A stretch of DNA of 11,334 nucleotides from positions 1-11,334 of the forward strand of contig SLHB01000099.1 of NCBI GenBank assembly GCA_007136375.1, given 5' to 3'. The position numbers were made by a program, and so were the translations under genes. Under the pieces are notes generated by a model. The model was not told where the DNA came from, made no database searches, and worked only from the letters and a program-made list of their open reading frames with translations. Of this stretch, positions 1 to 5,512 are shown piece after piece (position 1 is the first letter of the stretch; each line of letters starts with the position of its first letter). This stretch comes from Candidatus Hydrogenedentota bacterium (GTDB lineage Bacteria; Hydrogenedentota; Hydrogenedentia; Hydrogenedentales; SLHB01).

Positions 1-311
1 CTCTCCCAGCCGCACAAGCGCCGCAACGCCGGATCCGCCTCCAACCGGTTCAACAGAGCCCGCGTGGTGGGCAGGTTCAACACGGCCTTAGCGATGAAAG
101 CCCGTCCAATAGCGCACCGGTCCCGGGCCGGACGCCACGGACATCCCCAGCAATCCGGAGTGAAGTCTTCGATCCGCACCATATCCAACGTGCGCACAAG
201 GCATTGATGCGTCGCTGGCAACGGCCCCAGCTCTTCCTCCAGAGCCGGAAACAAACGGGTTTGTATGCTGTCCCAATACCGCGATAGTGTGACGCGGCAG
301 TCATGTAGCAA
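1..311 (-). CDS. Transposase N-terminal fragment (DUF772 type, IS5/IS1182-like), cut by the window edge
   Basis: An open frame of 103 codons reads in from position 311 and leaves the window at its left edge. It starts at TTG (309-311), six bases after a strong AAGGAGG Shine-Dalgarno on the minus strand; there is no ATG in this frame near that site. The protein begins MLHDCRVTLSRYWDSIQTRL, has a Cys-rich patch at residues 54-66 (C54, C57, C66), and continues with AFIAKAVLNLPTTRALLNRL and ADPALRRLCGWE. The 'R-A-F-I-A-K-A ... T-T-R-A-L ... LRRLCGWE' pattern is typical of the helical DUF772 N-terminal domain found in many IS transposases, ahead of a DDE catalytic domain. The DDE part is outside the window, so whether the element is intact cannot be judged. 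Exact IS family is uncertain; transposase identity is fairly secure from pattern memory, without a search. Confidence 0.72.
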   Translation of the reverse strand, partial: MLHDCRVTLSRYWDSIQTRLFPALEEELGPLPATHQCLVRTLDMVRIEDFTPDCWGCPWRPARDRCAIGRAFIAKAVLNLPTTRALLNRLEADPALRRLCGWE

Positions 312-359
312 AATGGTCCTCCTTCCCGCCTATACAGAAGATGCGTGGTCGAGAACCCT

Positions 360-387
360 TTGTTACATATGAACAATCAGTTGTCAA
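360..387 (-). promoter_or_regulatory. Possible promoter for the transposase
   Basis: On the minus strand there is a perfect TTGACA (-35, positions 382-387), a 16-base spacer, and a weak -10 TAACAA (360-365). It lies about 50 bases ahead of the transposase TTG start. The -35 is exact but the -10 matches only part of the consensus. This would usually sit just inside the end of an IS, but the terminal inverted repeat cannot be recognised without the other end. Confidence 0.35.
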
Positions 388-488
388 GAGAAAAATCGCG
401 GTGAAGCCTTACTTCTGCAAGAGGCTCTATAGACAAAACTTTTCTGAATGTGCGGGACTGTGCCTATGAAGAACGCTTAGGGCAAACG

Positions 489-506
489 CTGGCTCCAGGG
501 AGCCAG
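489..506. repeat. 8-bp inverted repeat just before the pseudopilin ribosome binding site
   Basis: CTGGCTCC (489-496) and GGAGCCAG (499-506) are exact reverse complements separated by two bases. As RNA it can form a 7-bp stem with a 4-base loop. It ends six bases before the GGAG Shine-Dalgarno (512-515) of the pseudopilin gene, so it could be an operator or a leader hairpin affecting translation. No convincing sigma-70 promoter was found for the plus strand between 312 and 488. Confidence 0.5.
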
Positions 507-524
507 TCATCGGAGAGCAAAACA

Positions 525-1622
525 ATGACGAAACGGCGGAAGCAAGGCTTTACCCTCATCGAGTTGCTGGTGGTAATCGCCATCATCGGTATCCTGGCGG
601 CGATACTGCTGCCAGCCTTGGCGCGGGCGCGGGAAGCCGCGCGGCGGGCGTCATGCGCCAACAATCTGCGCCAGTTCGGCCAGATCTTCAAGATGTACGC
701 CAACGAGGAACGCGGCGGCCTCTTCCCGCCGCAACAGAACGCCCGGATCACCACGGGCACGTCCACCGGTTTCGCCGGTGAACACATTTACCCGGACTAC
801 TGGACCGACGTCAATCTGAAGATCTGCCCGTCTGATTCCCGGACGGCCAACGCGGCGCGGCTCGGCCTGGAGACGGACCTTCAGAGCCAGTTCCGCGACA
901 TCGTCCAGTTCCAGCAGCAGAACGGCTACGCCGACGACCACATCGCCAGGATGGTGCAGGCGGCTTTCCTCTCCCATCCCGTGTCGTACGTGTATCCCGG
1001 GTACGCCGCGGCGACCACGTCGCAGATGATAGACGTGCTGTATCTTGTCGTGACCTCGTCGCGTTGGATGCCGGGCGGGTTCGACCTGGAAGATCACTAC
1101 ACCCAGCCAGCCATCAGTGAGCGCGGCGCGCCTCAGGAATGGGTGCGCGTTGAGTACAGCCCGCGCGGCCTCATGGACATCGACATCGGCTTCCGGCCGC
1201 GGTTAATCACCTACAGCGGCGGTATTCAGACCGACGTCTATTACTTCGACGACGACGGATCGGTCTTGCCGACGAACTATCCACGGCTGCGCGAGGGCAT
1301 TGAGCGCTTCTTCATCACGGACATCAACAATCCCGGCGCCGGCGCGATGGCCCAAAGCAGCCTTGCCGTGATGTTCGACTCCTGGAGCCCGGGGCAACAC
1401 GCCGCGGCGCAAGGGCACGGCGCATGGGAACGGGACGCCTCAAGCACGGCCAACTTTAACCACGTGCCGGGCGGTTCCAACGTCCTGTTCATGGACGGCC
1501 ATGTTCGGTTCATCCGCTACAACTCCGAGTATCCGATTGAGTGGTTGAACGAGGCGGAGCATCCCAACGCCATGGGCACACAAGCTCATCTCGTCATGCC
1601 CTACGTCGCTGGCGGGGGGTGA
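525..1622 (+). CDS. DUF1559 pseudopilin-like protein (prepilin-type N-terminus, H-X9-DG-type C-terminal motif)
   Basis: The 365-residue product has a textbook type IV prepilin signal: a short basic leader MTKRRKQG, a cleavage point between G8 and F9, then FTLIELLVVIAIIGILAAIL with the key Glu at mature position 5 (E13), followed by an amphipathic ARAREAARRASCANNLRQ helix. This predicts processing by a PilD-type peptidase and assembly in, or anchoring to, the inner membrane. The C-terminal part has NHVPGGSNVLFMDGHVRF (residues 312-329), the motif called H-X9-DG in the DUF1559/SBP_bac_10-type family, here with ten rather than nine residues between H313 and D324. The ATG at 525 is chosen over an in-frame upstream start at 450 because it has GGAG nine bases ahead and places the leader at normal length. 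DUF1559 proteins are greatly expanded in Planctomycetes, Lentisphaerae and related phyla; their function is unknown. No secretion-system genes are adjacent. Confidence 0.88.
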   Translation: MTKRRKQGFTLIELLVVIAIIGILAAILLPALARAREAARRASCANNLRQFGQIFKMYANEERGGLFPPQQNARITTGTSTGFAGEHIYPDYWTDVNLKICPSDSRTANAARLGLETDLQSQFRDIVQFQQQNGYADDHIARMVQAAFLSHPVSYVYPGYAAATTSQMIDVLYLVVTSSRWMPGGFDLEDHYTQPAISERGAPQEWVRVEYSPRGLMDIDIGFRPRLITYSGGIQTDVYYFDDDGSVLPTNYPRLREGIERFFITDINNPGAGAMAQSSLAVMFDSWSPGQHAAAQGHGAWERDASSTANFNHVPGGSNVLFMDGHVRFIRYNSEYPIEWLNEAEHPNAMGTQAHLVMPYVAGGG

Positions 1623-1672
1623 TTGAAGCCTTTTCCCGTCATGAAGTAATCTACGCGTAAACCGCGCAAATA

Positions 1673-1703
1673 GCCCCGGACCACCCCAGCGGTGGCCCGG
1701 GGC
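1673..1703 (+). terminator. Strong GC hairpin after the pseudopilin gene (terminator-like, no U-tract)
   Basis: The left arm 1673-1685 pairs with 1691-1703 over 13 positions with a single A-C mismatch (1680/1696) and a 5-base loop CCAGC. It starts 50 bases after the stop codon. The following bases, GTCAAATG, are not T-rich, so intrinsic termination is not certain. It shares its outer stem, GCCCCGG paired with CCGGGGC, with the hairpin after icd (8487-8518). Confidence 0.6.
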
Positions 1704-1727
1704 GTCAAATGTATGCGCGCCAGCCGC

Positions 1728-1747
1728 CGGGCTCGCGCGAGAACCCG
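1728..1747 (+). promoter_or_regulatory. Leader hairpin just upstream of the oxidoreductase ribosome binding site
   Basis: CGGG (1728-1731) pairs with CCCG (1744-1747), and within it the 10-bp palindrome CTCGCGCGAG (1732-1741) supplies a further CTC/GAG stem, leaving an AA bulge. It ends about ten bases before the GGGAGA Shine-Dalgarno (1757-1762). It may be structural chance in GC-rich DNA, or a translational control or mRNA-stability element. Confidence 0.3.
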
Positions 1748-1770
1748 CGAATACTTGGGAGACAGGAAAC

Positions 1771-3102
1771 ATGTCTACGAAAATGACACGGCGCGGCTTT
1801 CTGAAAGCCGGCGTCGCGGCGGGCGCGGCCGCGCCGTTGATACTGCCTTCGGGCGTGCTGGCGAGAAACGGGAATCCGGGCGCCAACGATCGCATCGTCA
1901 TCGGCAGCATCGGCGTGGGCAATATGGGCAGCAGCCTCGCCCGGGCCTTTCATGACCGCGACGGCGCCGAGATCGCGGCCATCGCCGACGTGGACCTGAA
2001 CGCGGCGGAAGCAGTCGCGGCCGAGGTGGACGCGGAGGTGTACCGCGACTACCACGAGATTCTCGACCGGGACGACATCGACGCCGTCATCATCGCGACG
2101 CCGCTGCAATGGCACGCGCTGAACGCCATCCACGCCGCGCAAGCAGGCAAGGACATCTATTGCGAGAAGTGCATTTCCCTCACCATCAGGGAAGGCCGCC
2201 GCATGGCCGAGGCGGTGCGGAAGTACGAGCGCGTCTTCCAGACGGGCAGCCAGCAGCGCTCCGGCCAACGGGAGTATGACGGTTGCATGTACGTCCGCAA
2301 CGGCGCTATTGGCGCCGTCACGAAGGTGGAGGCCTACAACTACCATAGCCCCATGGAATGCGCGCAACCCGGCGAGGCGATTCCCAATGGCGTGGACTGG
2401 GATCTGTGGTGCGGCCCCATCGAGCTGTTGCCCTTCAATATGAGCGTGTTTGACAACGGCCAGAACCCGAGCTGGGTGTCTCTGCGGCCCTTCTCGGGCG
2501 GCGACATGACGGACTGGGGCAGCCACGGCCTGGACATGGCGCAGTGGGGGCTCGGCATGGACGACAGCGGGCCGGTGGAGATCTGGACGGAAGGCGAACC
2601 CTTCGAGCGCTTCTTCAGCACGGCGGAAAATCCCGGGGGCCGGCATCAAGGGCCCCAGTCTCCCATCGTGTACATGCGCTACGCCAACGGCGCCGTCATG
2701 GAGTTCAAGGACGGCCCCAATAAGAGCGGCGTCCGCTTTGTCGGCGAGGACGGCTCCATCACCGTGACGCGCGGCTCCTTGGACGCGGACCCGCCCGGCC
2801 TCATCGAGACGCCGCTGGAAGACCCTGAAGTCCAGCTCTACCACAGCACGAACCACCATCAGGACTGGCTGGACTGCATCCGCGAGCGCAGGGATCCCGT
2901 GGCCAACGTGGAAGTGGGCCACCGAACCGCGACGGTGTGCCATCTGGCGAACATCGCGCGCTGGGTCAGCGAGATCACCCGCGAAACCGGCGAAGTCTTG
3001 GAATGGAATCCCGAGGAGGAGCGGTTCGCCAACAGCTCTTGGGCCAACCACTACCTCGACCGGCCACGGCGCGACGGCTTCCAATTGCCCGCGGAAGTCT
3101 AG
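1771..3102 (+). CDS. Tat-exported Gfo/Idh/MocA family oxidoreductase
   Basis: The 443-residue protein begins with a twin-arginine signal: MTRRGFLK (residues 5-12), a hydrophobic Ala/Gly/Leu stretch, and a likely cleavage after VLA (29-31). It is therefore expected in the periplasm after folding with its cofactor. A Rossmann nucleotide-binding loop follows (RIVIGSIGVGNMGSSLARAF, G48-x-G50-xx-G53), then the family lysine motif in YCEKCISLTI (E132, K133), PNGVDWDLWCGP (205-216), and the C-terminal substrate-domain motif GGDMTDWGSHGLDMAQWGLG (243-262) with H252 and D255. This group usually acts on sugars, sugar acids or inositol-like compounds with NAD(P) as hydride carrier; the substrate here is unknown. 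The normal EKP motif reads EKC. GGGAGA at 1757-1762 supports the ATG at 1771. Many copies of this Tat-bearing subfamily occur in Planctomycetes and Hydrogenedentes-like genomes. Confidence 0.9.
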   Translation: MSTKMTRRGFLKAGVAAGAAAPLILPSGVLARNGNPGANDRIVIGSIGVGNMGSSLARAFHDRDGAEIAAIADVDLNAAEAVAAEVDAEVYRDYHEILDRDDIDAVIIATPLQWHALNAIHAAQAGKDIYCEKCISLTIREGRRMAEAVRKYERVFQTGSQQRSGQREYDGCMYVRNGAIGAVTKVEAYNYHSPMECAQPGEAIPNGVDWDLWCGPIELLPFNMSVFDNGQNPSWVSLRPFSGGDMTDWGSHGLDMAQWGLGMDDSGPVEIWTEGEPFERFFSTAENPGGRHQGPQSPIVYMRYANGAVMEFKDGPNKSGVRFVGEDGSITVTRGSLDADPPGLIETPLEDPEVQLYHSTNHHQDWLDCIRERRDPVANVEVGHRTATVCHLANIARWVSEITRETGEVLEWNPEEERFANSSWANHYLDRPRRDGFQLPAEV

Positions 3103-3156
3103 AAACCCGGACGCCGAGGCGCCGCCGATTCCAACGCGCCCGCGCTCAACAGAGAT

Positions 3157-3184
3157 CCGGCTCGGCGCTCATTCGCCGGGCCGG
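3157..3184 (+). terminator. 11-bp hairpin between the oxidoreductase and cupin genes
   Basis: CCGGCTCGGCG (3157-3167) pairs with CGCCGGGCCGG (3174-3184) over all eleven positions, one of them a G-U wobble, around the loop CTCATT. It is followed by TTTC and then an ATG at 3189. It could be a weak terminator after the oxidoreductase gene, or a structure in the cupin leader. Its position five bases before ATG 3189 makes that ATG a poor translation start. Confidence 0.55.
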
Positions 3185-3209
3185 TTTCATGAAAGGACTG
3201 GCCGACACA

Positions 3210-4394
3210 ATGTTCATGGAAAGCACCGCGCTAACCGGCTCGGTTGAGGATCCCGTATCCTTCGCAGCCATCAAGGAACAACTGGAAGTCGCCTACCCAG
3301 GGTTAACCCTGTCCGTCGTGGAGGTCAACGGCGATGGTGAGCTTCACGCCCGCCATGGAGGCGCCCGCGTCTTCTGGATCTACCGGGGCGAGGGCGAGGC
3401 TTACTTGCCCGCAGGATACCGCACTCAGGAAGGCGACGGCGCCGAACTCCCCGGGGAATATCTGATCGAACCGGCCAGCGCCGCGTTCAGGGACATGCTG
3501 AACCAGCTTGAGGCGGGTTTCGACTCGCTGAGCGCCGAAGCGGCGGCTCAGGTTCGCCTCATCCTAGACCGGCGGCGCAATGGCAAGTTCGTGGGCGACT
3601 TCAGCGCCCAGCTCTGGGCGCTGGATCACATCGCCCGGCCATGGTCCGCCGATGCGCGCGTGGAAAAGACCTTGGAGCGGCTGTTTCTCCTCCCCGGCGA
3701 ACACGGTTACTCCGTGAAACAGACGGGCTCTTACGAGCGCGTGATGACGGGCGACCAACTCGTCGTTCGCGGCGCTGAGGATATCGCCGTGCGCGGCGAC
3801 TTCGCGTGCTTGAGCATCGAGAAGACGGATCAGGGCGCATCCCATATCTCAACGGCCCGGCGGTTGCGGTATCTCATCGACACGGCGGGCGGATGCAGCT
3901 TCGAGTTCGATCCGGTCCGGCGGTTGCCGCTGACGTGGCGCATCGACCATCCCGGCCAACGGGGCGATGGCGTGAACTTCGTGAACGCCCACGTGGTGAA
4001 CATTCCGGAGGAACTCTCCTCGACGCACTTTCACCCGCCGCGCCCGCCCCGGGGCGGACTTCCGCAAACCGAGATGTATCTGGTCCTCGATCCTGGGGAC
4101 TACGGGATCGTAAACAAAGACCGCGAGGCGGCCATCCTTCTGTTTCCGGATCTTCGGGATCTCTACAGCTACGAGCGGCACGCCCTTGCGCCCGGCGACC
4201 TCGTGCTCATTCCACCGGGCGTGGGCCACAGGGGCTTGGACGTATTCGTCAACGTCTTGACCATTCCCGGCTTCAAACCGCATAACGAGGTGTACATCGA
4301 TCAGGACATCCGCGATCTGACGGGAGGCGCGGCGCCATACAACGAAGCGGGCTTGGCCAGGAAGAACTACGACCGCCTAGAGGATTTCCTGTAA
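3210..4394 (+). CDS. Unrecognised protein with a C-terminal cupin metal site
   Basis: I do not recognise the family of this 394-residue protein. The last third has both cupin signatures: STHFHPP...QTEMYLVLDPG supplies H273, H275 and E288, and GDLVLIPPGVGH (329-340) fits G-x5-P-x-G-x2-H with H340 as the fourth ligand, so a His3Glu metal centre (Fe, Mn, Ni or Zn) is expected. A long insertion rich in Pro and Arg separates the HxH and Glu. The first ~240 residues show no motif I can name; HARHGGARVFWIYRGEGEAYL (about 46-66) might be a degenerate beta-sandwich. No signal peptide or membrane segment is seen, so it is probably cytoplasmic. ATG 3210 has AAGGA twelve bases upstream; ATG 3189 is possible but sits directly behind the 3157-3184 hairpin. 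It follows the oxidoreductase gene by about 100 bases; a role in sugar or sugar-acid chemistry (isomerase, epimerase, dioxygenase) is only a guess. Confidence 0.75.
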   Translation: MFMESTALTGSVEDPVSFAAIKEQLEVAYPGLTLSVVEVNGDGELHARHGGARVFWIYRGEGEAYLPAGYRTQEGDGAELPGEYLIEPASAAFRDMLNQLEAGFDSLSAEAAAQVRLILDRRRNGKFVGDFSAQLWALDHIARPWSADARVEKTLERLFLLPGEHGYSVKQTGSYERVMTGDQLVVRGAEDIAVRGDFACLSIEKTDQGASHISTARRLRYLIDTAGGCSFEFDPVRRLPLTWRIDHPGQRGDGVNFVNAHVVNIPEELSSTHFHPPRPPRGGLPQTEMYLVLDPGDYGIVNKDREAAILLFPDLRDLYSYERHALAPGDLVLIPPGVGHRGLDVFVNVLTIPGFKPHNEVYIDQDIRDLTGGAAPYNEAGLARKNYDRLEDFL

Positions 4395-4400
4395 GCCCAC

Positions 4401-4459
4401 GGCTCCGCCGCCATGGCCCAGCGGTCCCGCGGGGAGCCCCACGCGCCTTCTTTTGTCTT
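4401..4459 (+). terminator. Possible terminator after the cupin gene
   Basis: GGCTCC (4401-4406) pairs with GGAGCC (4433-4438), with some additional inner CCGC/GCGG pairing, and a T-rich run, CTTCTTTTGTCTTT, follows at about 4446-4459. The spacing between stem and T-rich run (about eight bases) is longer than in standard intrinsic terminators. Confidence 0.35.
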
Positions 4460-4531
4460 TGCCCCGGCGCCTTCCTTATCATTGGGGGGTTGAAACACGC
4501 GGAAACCCAAAAGACGCACAAGGAGGAACCG

Positions 4532-5107
4532 ATGGCCCTGACGCCCTCGACCATGATGCCCCTCGGCACGGAAGCGCCGCCCTTCGCTTTGCCGGATCCT
4601 CAGGGAACGATGCACTCGCTGGACGATTTCAGCGGCGCGAAGGCGTATTTGATCATGTTTATTTGCAACCATTGCCCGTATGTAAAGCATATCCGGGAGG
4701 AGCTGGCCCGGCTCGGCAAGGAGTACCAGGAGAAGGGCGTGGCCGTAGTCGCCATCAACTCCAACGACGTGGCCAATTACCCGGACGACAATCCGGAGAA
4801 AATGGCGCGGGAAGCCCAGGCCTACGGCTACACCTTCCCCTATCTCTTCGATGAGACCCAGGAGACAGCCAAGGCCTATCAGGCAGCGTGCACACCCGAT
4901 TTCTTTGTTTTTGGCCCCGACAAGAAGCTCTCCTACCGGGGCCAACTCGACGACAGCCGTCCGGGCAACGATGTCCCCGTCACGGGTAAGGACCTGCGCG
5001 CCGCCTTGGACGCCGTTCTCGCGGGCGCTCCGGCGCCGGAGCCGCAAAAGCCGAGCATGGGCTGCAACATCAAGTGGAAGGCTGGCAACGCCCCCGCCTA
5101 CGCCTAG
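4532..5107 (+). CDS. Thioredoxin-fold redoxin (AhpC/TSA-type) with CxxC and C-terminal GCNIKWK motif
   Basis: The 191-residue product starts with LGTEAPPFALPDPQGTMHSL, the usual opening of AhpC/TSA/TlpA-like redoxins, then has IMFICNHCPYVKH with a C45-N-H-C48 redox pair at the end of the first beta strand, and ACTPDFFVFGP with the expected cis-proline after Thr. The conserved tail PSMGCNIKWKAGN near residues 176-188 is typical of a widespread 'thioredoxin family protein' group of about 180-200 residues. It probably reduces disulfides or peroxides in the cytoplasm; there is no signal peptide. AAGGAGG ends five bases before the ATG at 4532, so an in-frame TTG at 4490 was not used. The gene is likely its own unit: a hairpin with a T-rich tail precedes it and a promoter for serA follows it. 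Confidence 0.88.
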   Translation: MALTPSTMMPLGTEAPPFALPDPQGTMHSLDDFSGAKAYLIMFICNHCPYVKHIREELARLGKEYQEKGVAVVAINSNDVANYPDDNPEKMAREAQAYGYTFPYLFDETQETAKAYQAACTPDFFVFGPDKKLSYRGQLDDSRPGNDVPVTGKDLRAALDAVLAGAPAPEPQKPSMGCNIKWKAGNAPAYA

Positions 5108-5118
5108 GCGCCGTCTTA

Positions 5119-5171
5119 GTTCCGTATTGCCCGCAATCACATTAGTTGCGCCACGTGTCCTAGCACGGAAC
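5119..5171. repeat. Inverted repeat after the redoxin gene
   Basis: GTTCCGT (5119-5125) and ACGGAAC (5165-5171) are exact reverse complements 39 bases apart, and a small ATTG/CAAT stem lies inside (5126-5137). It falls between the redoxin stop and the serA promoter. The wide loop makes it a weak terminator candidate; it could equally be chance. Confidence 0.3.
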
Positions 5172-5182
5172 GATTCGCGCAT

Positions 5183-5212
5183 TTGACAGGGGGGGGACCG
5201 TCTTGCTAGGGT
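5183..5212 (+). promoter_or_regulatory. Sigma-70-type promoter for serA, with a G8 tract in the spacer
   Basis: A perfect TTGACA (5183-5188) is followed by an 18-base spacer and TAGGGT (5207-5212), which keeps the T1, A2 and T6 positions of the -10 and is preceded by a TG dinucleotide as in extended -10 promoters (TGC, 5204-5206). The predicted start is near 5219, giving a leader of about 295 bases before the serA ATG. The spacer contains eight consecutive G residues (5189-5196). This is the best promoter match in the window. Confidence 0.6.
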
Positions 5213-5233
5213 AAAACACTCGTTTTCCCTAGC
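5205..5233. promoter_or_regulatory. Near-perfect inverted repeat across the serA -10 and start site (operator or terminator)
   Basis: GCTAGGG-T-AAAAC (5205-5217) and GTTTT-CCCTAGC (5222-5233) are reverse complements apart from one unpaired T, around a 4-base centre ACTC. The repeat covers the -10 hexamer and the expected transcription start, the classic place for a repressor operator. If instead it is read by transcripts from the redoxin gene, it would form a 12-bp hairpin followed by GCGTTTTCG, a possible terminator. Both uses are compatible with the sequence. Confidence 0.55.
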
Positions 5234-5512
5234 GCGTTTTCGTTGTGTGTTCCGCGGGCCGTTGTCGTGGGCGCCCCATTGCTTTGGGGAACGCCGGGCG
5301 CCACACGAGACCCCAAGACGTGGTTATCCGCCGCCTTGACCGGCCAGCGGAGGCGAGGCGTTGGGCGCCAGGGGCCCCTTTCGGGGGATCACCCAAGCTA
5401 GCGCGCACATGCATGATTCCTGCCTCCCGCCTTGCCAAGCAACTTTATCCTGCCCAGGCGCCGGTATGGCATACCTGTCGCCAGATACTGCTCAACCAGG
5501 GGAGAAGACTCC
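5234..5512 (+). promoter_or_regulatory. Long structured 5' leader of serA (candidate cis-regulatory RNA)
   Basis: This stretch has no credible gene. It can form four successive hairpins. Hairpin A: 5265-5275 pairs with 5297-5308, eleven base pairs with one bulged A, and an inner CCCC/GGGG alternative. Hairpin B: TCCGC 5327-5331 with GCGGA 5347-5351, plus inner GCC/GGC. Hairpin C: TTGGG 5361-5365 with CCCAA 5392-5396, enclosing CCCC-TTTC-GGGG (5375-5386). Hairpin D: GGCG 5457-5460 with CGCC 5479-5482, enclosing GGTAT-GGC-ATACC (5463-5475), and ending about 16 bases before the Shine-Dalgarno. I do not recognise glycine, SAM, tetrahydrofolate or T-box consensus elements in it. High G+C makes chance hairpins common, so a regulatory role is inference. 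Confidence 0.4.

Noticed and set aside
450..524. Upstream in-frame extension of the pseudopilin
   Set aside because: Would put 25 extra residues before the prepilin leader, and the ATG at 525 has a proper Shine-Dalgarno.
1705..3084. 459-codon open frame on the minus strand opposite the oxidoreductase gene
   Set aside because: Low-complexity His/Val/Ala/Arg composition typical of antisense frames in GC-rich genes; the plus-strand protein has clear family motifs.
2937..3209. Upstream extension of the cupin gene overlapping the oxidoreductase
   Set aside because: The extension is an out-of-frame shadow of the oxidoreductase 3' end, Arg/Pro-rich, and contains the 3157-3184 hairpin.
3298..3311. 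Perfect 14-bp palindrome CAGGGTTAACCCTG inside the cupin gene
   Set aside because: It lies within coding sequence, there is no second copy in the window, and no promoter is nearby; likely chance.
5234..5512. Known riboswitch or T-box, or a tRNA, in the serA leader
   Set aside because: I saw none of the conserved core sequences and no cloverleaf with a GTTCRANNC loop; left as an unassigned structured leader.
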